Below, piece after piece: positions 28,230-37,449 of a stretch of 64,000 bases of DNA. The translations under genes were made by a program, and so were the position numbers. This DNA is from an uncultured Clostridia bacterium (GTDB lineage Bacteria; Bacillota; Clostridia; TANB77; CAG-508): positions 1-64,000 of the forward strand of contig CAKOVK010000006.1 of NCBI GenBank assembly GCA_934121925.1, given 5' to 3'. Position 1 is the stretch's first letter, and each line of letters opens with the position of its first letter. Under the pieces are notes generated by a model. That model made no database searches. It was given only the letters and a program-made list of their open reading frames with translations, and was not told the DNA's origin.

Positions 28230-30699
28230 CTAGCCTAATTCTGCCTTTATTCCCGATATTAAAGTTTCTGCTCTATCCGCATCGGCCTGACTTACACCTT
28301 TGTTTATTAAATCTTGTTTAAATTTTATTCTATTTTGTGGGTTTCCCCAATAAGATGAGCCCATTCCTTGACTTAATTTTGCAGCTGCAATTGCTTCTTC
28401 TTGAGTTGTTCCTGGGTTCTGTACCATTGCTTTAGTTGCTGCTGCTATAGAGTCAGAATCTGTCACTCCATTTGCATGGAACATTCTTATCATATCTTCC
28501 CTTTGCTTTTTATTTAAGCCTGCTGCCGTACATGTTTTTCTAAATTCATTATCTCCATTCAATTCCTTTATTGCATTTCTTGTATTATATTCATCAGTTC
28601 CCCACTTGTGTTCTTTATATGCTTCTCTATTATTTTTTTCTGTTGCAACTAAGCTATCTCCCAATTTATTAGCGGCTCCATATCCTACTGTAGCTGCTCC
28701 TACTCCATATTTTAATGCATTACTAAAATCACCTGTTGCAATTCCTGCTGCCATTCCAAATGTTCCTAAAGCAGCTGCTCCTAAAGTTCCAACAGCCTTT
28801 CTTCTTGCATTTTTACCAAATGCTTTGGCATTTTCCTTATTAAAATATCTACCTGCAACTCCTTTAATTCCTGCAATTCTTGCTCCTTTTGATACAGTTG
28901 GAGCTGGTTGTCCTGTGCTTAAATTTTGTCCAAATGCTGTTAAGCTTGGACTACTTGGACTACTTGGACTACTTGGACTACTTGGACCGCTTGGACTACT
29001 TGGACCGCTTGGACTACTTGGACCGCTTGGACTACTTGGGCTACTTGGACCGCTTGGACCGCCATTACTACCTGGTGCTGGAATATATCCTGATCTACTA
29101 CTATTTTTTATTGAAGATGGTGCTTTTCCTTCTTTTGCACTTGATCCGCCACCTGGGCCATGGCTTATTTTATTTATAGCATTCATTACCATTGCTCCGC
29201 CAGCTGCAGCTCCTAATTGGCTACTTGTTGTTGCTTTATCGAATCCAAACATTTTTCTAATAAATTTCTCTGCTGGTATCAAGAAAGCCATACATACTAT
29301 TGCATACAATGGATTCTGTTCTGCAAAGTCCATTGCTGATCCAACAAATACTGAATACAATAATATATGTATTACTGGTATTAATGCATTAAATACATAT
29401 TCTCTTAGCCACATTGTAAATGCTTGTGCTTGTCCATCTTTTATTTTATCTAGAGGATATGTAAGTGCTATTAATGGTGCTATCATTGTGAAAAAAGCTA
29501 AGTACACTAATCTTTTTAAATAATGAATAGTAAATACTGCAGTATATATTACTAATACTAAATACATTATTAAATATCCAAATATAGGAGTATATGATTT
29601 ACCTATTCCAATTTTTTCTCTTATACCAGTCATTAAAACATCTTCTCCATTAGGGCCAATTACATTAGTTGTAAAAATACTTATAATTTGTTCTACTATA
29701 GTCATCGTAAAAGCCATTATATATTGCAATACAAATAATATGCACACAGCTGCCAGCCAATCCATTATCATTTTTTTATATTTAGCTTTTTCTTGCCCTG
29801 TTGATGAAATTATAATTCTTATTCCTACATAAACTAGCACTGATAGTAATCCTACTAAAGAAAACAATCTTAAGGCTTTATACCATTTTGATATTGTTTT
29901 TTGCAATTGTTTTGCTGTTGATTCTATTGTTCCTTCATCTGTTTTCGTTAAATTCCTTTCGTATAAGGTCCATCCTTTTCCAAGTAAGTTGTCAGCATCA
30001 TATAAAACGCTTCCTATTATTTTTGATATAAAAAGTGTTGGTCCTGTTATTGTGTTGCCCACAAATACTGTTAGTCCATTTTTCACTTTATTTTGCTCAC
30101 TTAATGGAGTCGTTTTTGTGCTAATCAACTTATACGCATGAATTTCTCCTTCCTCATCTGTATAATTCCAAGATATAATTGCATGATCTTTTTCTATTTT
30201 AAACACGTTATACCATTTATCATCTGTAGTAGTATACTGAACATCCATATTATAATCATATCCATATTTTTCAACTAATTCTTTTACATCTTTTTCACTA
30301 CTTAAATTATAATCAGTTTTTTTATCCCAATTCACCTCTACTTTTTGAGCAGTTATTGATTTTCCGCGGTTTCATAAAATTAGCATCTAATCCAGGCACT
30401 TTATTACTAAAAATAATGCCTGGGGAATATCTTATTAAAAAAGCTCCTTCTTGCTCTATTTCATTTATTCCATCTCCTTTTATATCTCCATTTCCTATAA
30501 ATATTCTCTGTAGTCCTTTTATAACTAGATCTCCAACTCCTGCAAACAATTTAAAAATTGGTTTAAATAGTTTTCCACCTGTTTCTTCATCTTCGTCTGC
30601 ATAAGAATAAATTGGAATAAATACATTTGTTATAAAAATTATTACAAGCATAAAACTTATTGTTTTAAAAATTTTTTTACTAGTTAAATTATTCATCAT
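28230..30699 (-). CDS. VirB6/TrbL-like polytopic T4SS protein, one CGG +1 site
   Basis: An 822-residue inner channel component. A signal-like N-terminal helix, an extracellular part, then about six membrane helices (roughly residues 265-460, with 'LFSLVGLLSVLVYVGIRIII' and 'FGYLIMYLVLVIYTAVF'), followed by a cytoplasmic tail with a run of PSGPSSPSG repeats (28944-29075) and a Gly/Ala-rich domain. The frame breaks at CGG (30364-30366); CGGA as Gly gives 'NFMKPGKSITAQKVEVNWDKK' in pieces that join the two ORFs. It follows virB4 in the operon. Confidence 0.82.
28944..29075 (-). repeat. In-gene PSGPSSPSG coding repeat
   Basis: Tandem nine-base units (CCAAGTAGT / CCAAGCGGT) encode a Pro-Ser-Gly linker in the VirB6-like protein. 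The AGC GGT codons contain CGG out of frame without any effect on reading. Confidence 0.85.
30363..30366 (-). other. CGGA +1 recoding site in the VirB6-like gene
   Basis: In-frame CGG follows CCG, at codon 112. The zero frame stops 16 codons later; +1 continues into the long downstream ORF. Confidence 0.87.
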
Positions 30700-30727
30700 A
30701 CTTACCTTTCCTATTACAATGCCTTCT

Positions 30728-32677
30728 TTAGTTTTTTTCCACTAATTTATTTAAATTTGTTTCCACAAATTCAAATTCTTTTTTAGTAGGTGTTATTTGT
30801 ATTATTGCAGTATCTTGTCCGACTTTTAGCAAGCCTTCTCCTATTAGGCAACTTACTAAAAAACCTGCTTCTCCTTCGCTTAGCTTAAATACTTCTTTTA
30901 AGTATTGTATTTCAGCTTTATCTTGCGCTAAAAATAGCTTTGTATCTGATGATGTTAAAACTGCTTGTGCTTCTGGTTTTTCATAAAAATCTTGGAATCT
31001 TTGTGAAATTATTGCAAGAGAAACATTTCTTTTTCTTGCACGTCTTGCCATTGTATTTAAAAATTCTACTGCCTCTGGATATGAAAGTAGCATCCATGCT
31101 TCATCAACTAGAACTCTTTTTTTAGTAGCTTTTTTTCTATCTTCGCTATTCTTTTTAACATATTTTTCCCAAACCCAAGAAAGTAATATCTGTTGTGCAA
31201 GTGGTCTTGCAAATCTCTCTTCCAATTGAGATATATCTAAGTTTATAAATGGAACTCCTTCTAGTAAATCGAATGTAGATTGTCCATCAAAATATGCCAT
31301 TTGCCCATTAAACTCTCTTATATATTGTCTCATAACTTTAGCTAAATAACTGTAATGGAACTGATAGTTTTGATCTGTATTTTCTTTAGCTTTTTTCATT
31401 AATGTTTTATACCATGAACCTATTGTTGGCATTTGTTTTTTAGATTTAAATAGGTTTTTACTATTATATGCACCCTGCCCTGCTTCGTATAAACTATTTG
31501 GGTCTGACGTTATTCCGATTTTTTCGTATTCTTCTGCTACGGCTTCTGCAATTATCTGCTTTGTAAGCTCATTTACTTCTGTACTTCTTGTGCTACCTCT
31601 TGCCATTGTTAAAAGTGCTTGTGTTACGTCCTCTACTTTGCTTTCAACATTGACCACAGCTCTTTCTCTTCCTGTAATTTCGTCTTTTACTTTTTCTACT
31701 TCTATATCAAATAAGTTTATTACTGTTTTTGATGTTGGACTAAGTACTACATTTATTCCTCCAAGAGCTTCTGCAACAGCTGAATACTCTCCTTCCGCAT
31801 CTAGTGCTAAACTTTCTATTCCCATAAGGACAGCAGATCTAGAAATTAATGTTTTCATTGTTACAGATTTACCTGCTCCAGATTTTGCAAATATAACCAT
31901 ATTATAATTTGCAAGTGAAGAATGGAAATTATCAAAAAGTATAGGTACTCCTGTTTGTTTATTAAACCCTAATGGGATTCCTGTTAAATGTCCAACTTCT
32001 GAAGTTGTAAATGGAAATACTGTTGCCATAGAATTTCTATCAAATGTATGCTTCTTTTGAATTTCGTTTTTCATTAATGGAACATTAGATCTATATGCTT
32101 CTTCTTGCATTGCCCATGCTGTTTTTATTCCTACTAAATTTTTAGAAGTTTCTGTTGCTAGCATTTTTGTATAAGCCTCTAGACTTTGTAAATTATATGC
32201 AAATAATGTTGTAACTATTGAAGCTTCAAATAACTTATTAAATCCTGCCGCAATTTGATCTCTTAGAGACTCTGCCTCCACTCTTTTTTGTGTTATAACG
32301 CTCTCTCTGTTTATATTACCTCTATCTGCTGCTACAATTCTCTCTGTTTCCAACTGATTTATTACTCTATTTAATTCATTTTGCGATTTAGCTTCTGGTA
32401 CTGGATTTATATAGATTGACGTATTAGTATCTCCAAATAGGTACATATCCCTAAACAATTCTGGAAAGGCACACATACGCGGTAAGCTCGATACAAAAAA
32501 GCTTCTTGCATATCTTGTTGTATTAGATATAATTCTTAAATAATCTATGTTTGATGCATCTATTCCTGATGGAGCTATTAATTCCTTTACGGTTTTTTGT
32601 CTTAATATTTCAGGTTCATTTACATTAGTTAGATTTTTTTGTTCTAGTTCTTCTTGTTTTTGTTTCTTTTTTAACAT
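30728..32677 (-). CDS. VirB4/TraE-type T4SS ATPase
   Basis: A 649-residue ATPase that powers the secretion channel at the inner face of the membrane. Walker A 'AKSGAGKSVTMK' near residue 260, Walker B 'RVLVDEAWMLL' near 524, and the downstream 'SLAIISQRFQDF' and 'LFLAQDKAE' motifs typical of VirB4. Here the P-loop uses ordinary Gly codons, unlike the ABC ATPase at 48726. Its start overlaps the previous gene by 53 bases; a later start is possible. Operon partners are PrgI and VirB6. Confidence 0.92.
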   Translation of the reverse strand: MLKKKQKQEELEQKNLTNVNEPEILRQKTVKELIAPSGIDASNIDYLRIISNTTRYARSFFVSSLPRMCAFPELFRDMYLFGDTNTSIYINPVPEAKSQNELNRVINQLETERIVAADRGNINRESVITQKRVEAESLRDQIAAGFNKLFEASIVTTLFAYNLQSLEAYTKMLATETSKNLVGIKTAWAMQEEAYRSNVPLMKNEIQKKHTFDRNSMATVFPFTTSEVGHLTGIPLGFNKQTGVPILFDNFHSSLANYNMVIFAKSGAGKSVTMKTLISRSAVLMGIESLALDAEGEYSAVAEALGGINVVLSPTSKTVINLFDIEVEKVKDEITGRERAVVNVESKVEDVTQALLTMARGSTRSTEVNELTKQIIAEAVAEEYEKIGITSDPNSLYEAGQGAYNSKNLFKSKKQMPTIGSWYKTLMKKAKENTDQNYQFHYSYLAKVMRQYIREFNGQMAYFDGQSTFDLLEGVPFINLDISQLEERFARPLAQQILLSWVWEKYVKKNSEDRKKATKKRVLVDEAWMLLSYPEAVEFLNTMARRARKRNVSLAIISQRFQDFYEKPEAQAVLTSSDTKLFLAQDKAEIQYLKEVFKLSEGEAGFLVSCLIGEGLLKVGQDTAIIQITPTKKEFEFVETNLNKLVEKN

Positions 32678-33818
32678 TATCGCTTACCTCCTCTTTTGTA
32701 TTATCTATTTTAGAAATCGCCTCATCTGCTATTTCTTTTCCTATGTATCTTTTATTTTCATTAATTATTACTTTTGCAAAGTCATCTATTAATTCTTCCA
32801 TAGTTTGTTCTTTTTTTTCTATACTTTTTTCTTTTTCTGATTTAACTTCGTCTACAATCAATTTAGCTTTTTCTAATGCTTTTTCTTCTATCTCTTTATC
32901 TATCGCCTTCATTTTTTTGTCTAATACATCTGGTGCCGTAGAATAAAGTTCTGTATATCCTGCTCTAATTGCCTTGTCTACTCCATAAACTTCTGCTTCA
33001 TCTCTGTTATATGCAACATATAATAATTCTACAAGTTCGTTTGAGTCTAAAACTTTTCCTTTCATGCTACATGCAAATAATGTTCTTATAATAGTTTGAG
33101 CTCTTGTATATAATTCTGAGAAAATCATATTCTTTTTTTCTTCTTCGTCAATTATGTTAGTTCCTAGTTCCGCAGTATAATATGATAAAACTATGTAGTA
33201 ATGTTTCCTTAATACATTTTTATTAAGACTCATTTTTTCTGTATTGCTAATAATATCTGTTCCGTAATCAAATAAGTTTTGTAACCTTGCTATTTCCATT
33301 TTTAAATTGTTTAGTGTTTTGCTATCAACATTATTACTTTGTAGCATTTTATTATATTCATTTCTTTTTGCTAACAATTCTTGTTTAGTTTGGTCTAATT
33401 TTTGATTATATTTTTCAATACTATTGCTTATATTAATTGTTCTTGTTTGTATGTACAACTGAATAGGATGTCTTAGTGTATTTAAGAATTCTATAAATCC
33501 CTGTTCTACAGATGTTTTTTCTACTTCTGACATTAAATCGTAATTTATTCCTTCGCATTCTATTACCATTGCATATCTTTCTCCATTGTTTTGGACAATC
33601 ATATTATCTTCTATTGTGTCAAATTTCATAAAATCAAAAACAGAAAGCTTTGAATAATACGTATTACTACTTGGATTTTCTTCCCCCTCATTTCCACCTT
33701 TTTCATTTGTTTTTTCTGTTTTTTCTTTTCTAGACATATTCCAATATATAAAAAGTAATATAATTATTGCAAATATTAAAATAGCAACAGCAATTGTTAA
33801 AATATCTGTAATTTCCAT
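32625..33818 (-). CDS. Membrane-anchored coiled-coil T4SS protein
   Basis: 397 residues: membrane segment at about 7-27 ('ILTIAVAILIFAIIILLFIYW'), then a domain with 'GERYAMVIECEGINYDLMSEVE', a coiled coil (about 150-190), and a Lys/Glu-rich C-terminus. The domain resembles the N-terminal region of VirB4-type proteins ('Y..V.EV.G.NF.LMS..E'), so it may be a split-off VirB4 N-terminal domain; VirB4 is the next gene. That reading is inference. Confidence 0.65.
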   Translation of the reverse strand: MEITDILTIAVAILIFAIIILLFIYWNMSRKEKTEKTNEKGGNEGEENPSSNTYYSKLSVFDFMKFDTIEDNMIVQNNGERYAMVIECEGINYDLMSEVEKTSVEQGFIEFLNTLRHPIQLYIQTRTINISNSIEKYNQKLDQTKQELLAKRNEYNKMLQSNNVDSKTLNNLKMEIARLQNLFDYGTDIISNTEKMSLNKNVLRKHYYIVLSYYTAELGTNIIDEEEKKNMIFSELYTRAQTIIRTLFACSMKGKVLDSNELVELLYVAYNRDEAEVYGVDKAIRAGYTELYSTAPDVLDKKMKAIDKEIEEKALEKAKLIVDEVKSEKEKSIEKKEQTMEELIDDFAKVIINENKRYIGKEIADEAISKIDNTKEEVSDNVKKETKTRRTRTKKSN

Positions 33819-33821
33819 TCT

Positions 33822-34162
33822 TTATTTTCCTCCTTTGTATATATATATTCTATTTTTCTTTTGTTTAAACTTTATTAATCTTATTATGGCTTCGTCTATA
33901 TTTAGTCCTCCTGCTTTTTTTGTAATTTCAAATTGATTAGACTCCGGAATTTTAAATGTGCCTATGGCAAACCCTATAAATCCAAAAATTCCAATTATTA
34001 TTGCACCTAAAACAAACGAAGATTTAAACATTGAAATCAGTAAATATATAAAATATCCTAGTCCTCCTCCGTGCCACCGTGTATATTAATGCTTTTGTAG
34101 AAAATATGTATAATATTCTTCCGTTCTCCTTTAACATTTCTTGGTATTTCGTGTAATGCCAC
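33822..34162 (-). CDS. PrgI-family T4SS membrane protein, two CGG +1 sites
   Basis: A small channel protein of Gram-positive conjugation systems, usually encoded just before VirB4. Only its C-terminal part is open in the zero frame. Starting at GTG 34162, eight bases after GGAGG, and reading CGGA as Gly at 34121-34123 and 34069-34071 gives a 112-residue protein beginning MALHEIPRNVKGEGR, with two membrane helices (about 20-40 and 48-66) and a C-terminal 'GLNIDEAIIRLIKFKQKKNRIYIY'. That layout (M-A-x-x-x-IP at the start, basic tail ending in IY) is typical of PrgI. Corrected length is divisible by three. Confidence 0.82.
34068..34071 (-). other. CGGA +1 recoding site in prgI (second)
   Basis: In-frame CGG follows GCA, codon 31. 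The zero frame stops at TAG four codons later; +1 continues as 'VAGGGLGYFIY' in a membrane helix. Confidence 0.85.
34120..34123 (-). other. CGGA +1 recoding site in prgI (first)
   Basis: In-frame CGG follows GAA, codon 14. +1 gives 'KGEGRILYIF'. Confidence 0.82.
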
Positions 34163-34217
34163 TTTAAATTCCTCCTTCGTATTTTTAGGCATTTTAGGCC
34201 CACTTATAATTAATATT

Positions 34218-34246
34218 ATTATAACAGAAATTGCCTTAAATTGTAA
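34218..34246 (-). promoter_or_regulatory. Promoter of the T4SS operon
   Basis: On the minus strand: TTACAA, a 17-base spacer, TATAAT, 56 bases before the prgI start. Confidence 0.7.
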
Positions 34247-34300
34247 GGTTTTATCAAAAAAAATATAAAATTAATATAATTGTAATATTGCTGTAATAAA

Positions 34301-34336
34301 AAAAGGCAAATCCTTTTAGGATTTGTCCTTTTTTAT
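34301..34336 (-). terminator. Terminator between pilin genes and T4SS operon
   Basis: GGCAAATCCT pairs with AGGATTTGTCC around a TTT loop, with T-runs on both sides. It separates the first VirB2-like gene from the prgI operon. Confidence 0.8.
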
Positions 34337-34351
34337 TAACATATTTCATTA

Positions 34352-34720
34352 CTATGAAGCTAGTGAGAAAATCATTGTTGCTATTTGTGTAGCAGCCATT
34401 ACCACTACAGCACCTACTATTAATGGCATAAAAGATTTTTTGTATTCAGCTTTTTCTTCTACACTTCCTAGCATATATTTAACACCTAATACAGCAATTA
34501 GAAGTACTCCAGCAATTACAGCTATGTTTCTAATTAACCCCATTACTTTCTTAGCTGTTGTTTGAACGCCATTTGTATTAATACCATTATAATCAGGTGT
34601 TATGTCACCTGCTTTAAGACCTGTTCCTTTATCGTCTGTTGCAAAACATAAAGTACTCATACTAGACACCAATATTACTGCAAGTAATAATATTGAAATT
34701 AATTTCATTGTTCTTTTCAT
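34352..34720 (-). CDS. VirB2-like pilin subunit (1)
   Basis: 122 residues: signal peptide ending near 'STLCFAT', then two hydrophobic helices ('IAVIAGVLLIAVLGVKYMLG' and 'FMPLIVGAVVVMAATQIAT') joined by the charged turn 'SVEEKAEYKKS'. This is the VirB2/TrbC pilin layout. It is the last of three related genes in a row, all upstream of the T4SS operon. No CGG. Confidence 0.78.
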   Translation of the reverse strand: MKRTMKLISILLLAVILVSSMSTLCFATDDKGTGLKAGDITPDYNGINTNGVQTTAKKVMGLIRNIAVIAGVLLIAVLGVKYMLGSVEEKAEYKKSFMPLIVGAVVVMAATQIATMIFSLAS

Positions 34721-34800
34721 ATTTTTTCCTCCATTTCTTTTATTTATTATATATAAACTCTTCTTAAATATCTTTAAGAAAATTTAAAGTCATTTTATTA

Positions 34801-35478
34801 CTATTTTAAAGTATATCCATCTGATTTTAGCAATCCTCTATCTTTGCAGGCTTTCCAAATTTTATAATTTACTTTTCCTAAGGCTGATGTTGCTTGATCA
34901 ATAGTCTTTCCTCCTCCTCCTCTTCTGTCACCTACAATATTTTGTTTTAGAGTATCATATATTCTATTATCTGAATATATTTGCTTTAAATCACTCTTAG
35001 ATATCGTCATAAGATCTATTTTTCCCTCTTCTATTTCTTTATTTCTATTTCCAATGTCTATAGCAGCTTGCTCTAGTGTTTTTCCGTTAGATACTATTGA
35101 ATTTCCTGTCTTTATAGCAATTCCCCATATTGTAAATGCACCAAATACCACGAAGCATCCGACTATGTATGGCACCAATGCTTCTTGTACTTTTACTTTT
35201 CCTTCTACACTTCCTAATATAAACTGAATTCCTAGCACAGCCCCAACTAAAACACTAACGCATATTGCTATGGTTAATAAAATTTTGTACACTACAGTTG
35301 AAGTTTTCTCAAGTTTGTCTGTATCTAATACTGTTTCTGGTTCATCACCAGAATTTACAAATTCATCTCCTGCATTAAATATATCATCAATTTTTACAGC
35401 ATAGCTAGATGGTAAGAATACTATATTTATCATTGTTAAAATTACTAATGCTATTAATATTATCTTTTTTGTATTCAT
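34801..35478 (-). CDS. VirB2-like protein with C-terminal extension (2)
   Basis: 225 residues. The first half is a VirB2-like unit: signal peptide, then two helices joined by 'GSVEGKVKVQEAL'. The extra 100 residues are soluble, with 'RNKEIEEGKIDLMTISKSDLKQIYSD' and a basic end. The turn sequence marks it as a paralogue of the genes on either side. The extension might be an adaptor or tip domain; this is inference. Confidence 0.72.
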   Translation of the reverse strand: MNTKKIILIALVILTMINIVFLPSSYAVKIDDIFNAGDEFVNSGDEPETVLDTDKLEKTSTVVYKILLTIAICVSVLVGAVLGIQFILGSVEGKVKVQEALVPYIVGCFVVFGAFTIWGIAIKTGNSIVSNGKTLEQAAIDIGNRNKEIEEGKIDLMTISKSDLKQIYSDNRIYDTLKQNIVGDRRGGGGKTIDQATSALGKVNYKIWKACKDRGLLKSDGYTLK

Positions 35479-35494
35479 ATCATCACCTTCTTTT

Positions 35495-35845
35495 TTAATT
35501 TAGCACATCATATATTATACTTGGAATTGTTGTTGCCATTGCTAGCAAAAAACAACCAACTACATATGGAATCATATTTTCCTTATAATTCGCCTTTTCT
35601 TCTAATGAGCACAACATATACTTCAATCCTATTATAGATATTATTATAACTGATATAACCACACCAACATTTCTAATTGTACCTAAAACTTTTCCTGCCA
35701 TACTGGTTATTCTTTTTCCTTCGTCCCTATCTATATGCCCTGGATTATACTTTTCTGTATCTATAGTTGTTGCTAATACGGTGCTATTTATTAACACTAT
35801 TATTATTGAAAGTAATATTAAAACTATTTTTATATTTTTTCTCAT
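35495..35845 (-). CDS. VirB2-like pilin subunit (3)
   Basis: 116 residues: signal peptide ('IVLILLSIIIVLINSTVLA'), then two helices around the turn 'CSLEEKANYKENM', matching the pilin at 34352 ('GSVEEKAEYKKSF'). It is first of the three, starts 17 bases before the next gene and is preceded by GGAGG. Confidence 0.75.
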   Translation of the reverse strand: MRKNIKIVLILLSIIIVLINSTVLATTIDTEKYNPGHIDRDEGKRITSMAGKVLGTIRNVGVVISVIIISIIGLKYMLCSLEEKANYKENMIPYVVGCFLLAMATTIPSIIYDVLN

Positions 35846-36165
35846 TAGTATTACCTCCTAATAGTTTATATATATGTTATTATAGCACATTCTTTTTATT
35901 TTTTCAACTTTTTTACTTTTTTCATCTTTTTTATAATATTTTTTCTTTATTTTAGCATAATATATTTAAATTTGTAAATACTTTTTTATAAATTCTCCTT
36001 ATTGGTGTTACTTTTCAGTACTTTTTCATACTTTTATTGATTTTTCTAGTGCCTATCTCCAGTCACCAATAGCCCCCTACAATTCTTGCAATTTATTTTG
36101 CATTCTAATTTTCTTTTTTCCAGACAAAAGCCTACCAAAATTTTATTTTTGATAGGCTTTCATCT
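35846..36165. other. Gene-free region upstream of the pilin genes
   Basis: About 320 AT-rich bases. I see no ORF with a ribosome site. The part near 36050-36110 (CTATCTCCAGTCACCAATAG) is less AT-rich and unexplained. A hairpin at 36128-36161 (GCCTA stem, then CTTTTG on the minus strand) may terminate the spo0E-like gene. Confidence 0.4.
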
Positions 36166-36327
36166 TCATTTGCAATTTTTGTTTTTTTTGCTTAGTCCTT
36201 TTCTATAATATTCCGCTATTAAATCATCTAGTTCTACACTTAGTTTATATATTTTTTTATAATTTTCTTCCTTCTCTACACTTTCATTTAATTTTCGTCT
36301 TAATTCCAAAATTTCTTCATCTAACAT
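36166..36327 (-). CDS. Spo0E-like aspartyl phosphatase peptide
   Basis: A 53-residue protein (MLDEEILELRRKLNES) made of two helices, with the family signature 'KLSVELDDLIAEYY' (S-x-x-L-D-x-L-I-x-x-Y). Spo0E proteins dephosphorylate Spo0A-P and delay sporulation. The start at 36327 lies six bases after GGAGAGG. It stands alone, with a bidirectional hairpin upstream. Too short for many gene callers. Confidence 0.85.
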   Translation of the reverse strand: MLDEEILELRRKLNESVEKEENYKKIYKLSVELDDLIAEYYRKGLSKKNKNCK

Positions 36328-36402
36328 ATTCATCCTCTCCTTTTATTGGATTTTTTTCTTTTGTGTATTAATAAAATACCATATTTTTACATTTAGGTCA
36401 AT

Positions 36403-36430
36403 AAAAAAACAGCATAAATGCTGTTTTTTG
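36403..36430. terminator. Bidirectional terminator
   Basis: AAAAAACAGCA pairs with TGCTGTTTTTT around a TAAA loop, T-rich in both directions. Confidence 0.8.
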
Positions 36431-36553
36431 CGAACTTTCGTACGTCATTTTTCTATATTTTATAACATCTGTGTAGTTTTTAATGTTTTTTATTTTTCAT
36501 TTTAGCAAAAATCAAAAAAAACCGACAAATTGTAATTTGTGTGATCAAATTTA

Positions 36554-36666
36554 TTTTTGTGTTTGTAGGGGCAGGCCCTGTGTCTGCCCCTTAATTACAG
36601 TTTGGGCGGACACAGGGCCCGCCCCCTACGAATCCAACTTCCCACCTCACACATCCATTTTACAAA
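36554..36666. repeat. GC-rich inverted repeat, dispersed family
   Basis: Two imperfect arms of 26 bases (36565-36590 and 36604-36629; GGCCCTGTGTC core) stand out by their high GC. The right flank (36630-36664), read on the minus strand, is nearly identical to 59766-59805, so both are copies of one dispersed element. Confidence 0.75.
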
Positions 36667-36668
36667 TT

Positions 36669-37449
36669 TCAATTTTTACTATTCTTTTTTATATAAACTA
36701 TTACTGAAATTACAAATATTATTAAAGACAATAGTTGTGATATTCTTATATTACCAAGCATTAGACTATCTGTTCTTAATCCTTCTATTATCATTCTTGC
36801 AAATGAATATGTTATTAAATATGTAATTGTTATTTGTCCTTTAAATTTTCGTTTGTTTGATAACATAGTTAGTGTTATGAATATTAGAAATGTTGCTATA
36901 GATTCATATAAAAATGTTGGGTGAACTTCTATATATTTAGTTCCTTCATATATTCCCATTCTCCAAGGAAGATTTGTTTCGTATCCATAAGCTTCTTGAT
37001 TTATAAAGTTCCCCCACCTACCTATTGCTTGTCCGAAGTGCTAAGCATGGCACTATGTAATCTAATAAATCTAATAAATCTATTTTTCTTTTTTTGCAGA
37101 ATATATAGCAAGTTACTGCTCCGCCTATTATTCCACCATATATAGCAAGTCCTCCGCTTCTTAGATTAAAGATTTGCATAGGGTTTGCTACATAATATTC
37201 TAAATTAAATAATATATAATATAATCTTGCAGATACAATAGATATTGGTATTACTAAAAGTGCTAAATCTAAAATGTCACTAAATTTTATTTCAAATTTT
37301 CCATTCTTTAGTTTATAAATTAGTAAACTAATTGCAAATGCAGATGTCATAAGAATAGCATACCAATAGATGCTTATACCACCTATAGATAATGCTACTC
37401 TGTTTATATTGAATTGTAAATTTAAACCTGGAAATGTTATTACATTCAT
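36669..37449 (-). CDS. lgt: Prolipoprotein diacylglyceryl transferase Lgt, one CGG +1 site
   Basis: A polytopic membrane enzyme that moves diacylglycerol onto the Cys of prolipoproteins. It opens 'VITFPGLNLQFNINRVALSIG', has 'GGLAIYGGIIGG' (the conserved Gly-Gly-x-x-x-x-Gly-Gly region), and after correction 'CLALGQAIGRWGNFINQEA', the Lgt signature. The frame breaks at CGG (37033-37035) inside that signature; the zero frame stops six codons later. Corrected length 259 aa is normal for Lgt. Without +1 reading this essential-type enzyme would be split. The M16 peptidase gene lies directly upstream. Confidence 0.94.
37032..37035 (-). other. CGGA +1 recoding site in lgt
   Basis: In-frame CGG follows CTT. 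The restored Gly precedes Gln in the signature GQAIGRWGNF. Confidence 0.93.

Noticed and set aside
28944..29075. The CGG-rich tandem repeat as further recoding sites or a CRISPR-like array
   Set aside because: CGG is out of frame (AGC GGT), the reading frame is intact, and the units simply encode a Pro-Ser-Gly linker.
28606..29523. Long plus-strand ORF opposite the VirB6-like gene
   Set aside because: It is a shadow of the Gly/Ala/Pro-rich minus-strand coding sequence, with no ribosome site.
21571..35845. A complete integrative conjugative element
   Set aside because: No relaxase, coupling protein, integrase or flanking direct repeats were found; only a secretion locus can be supported.
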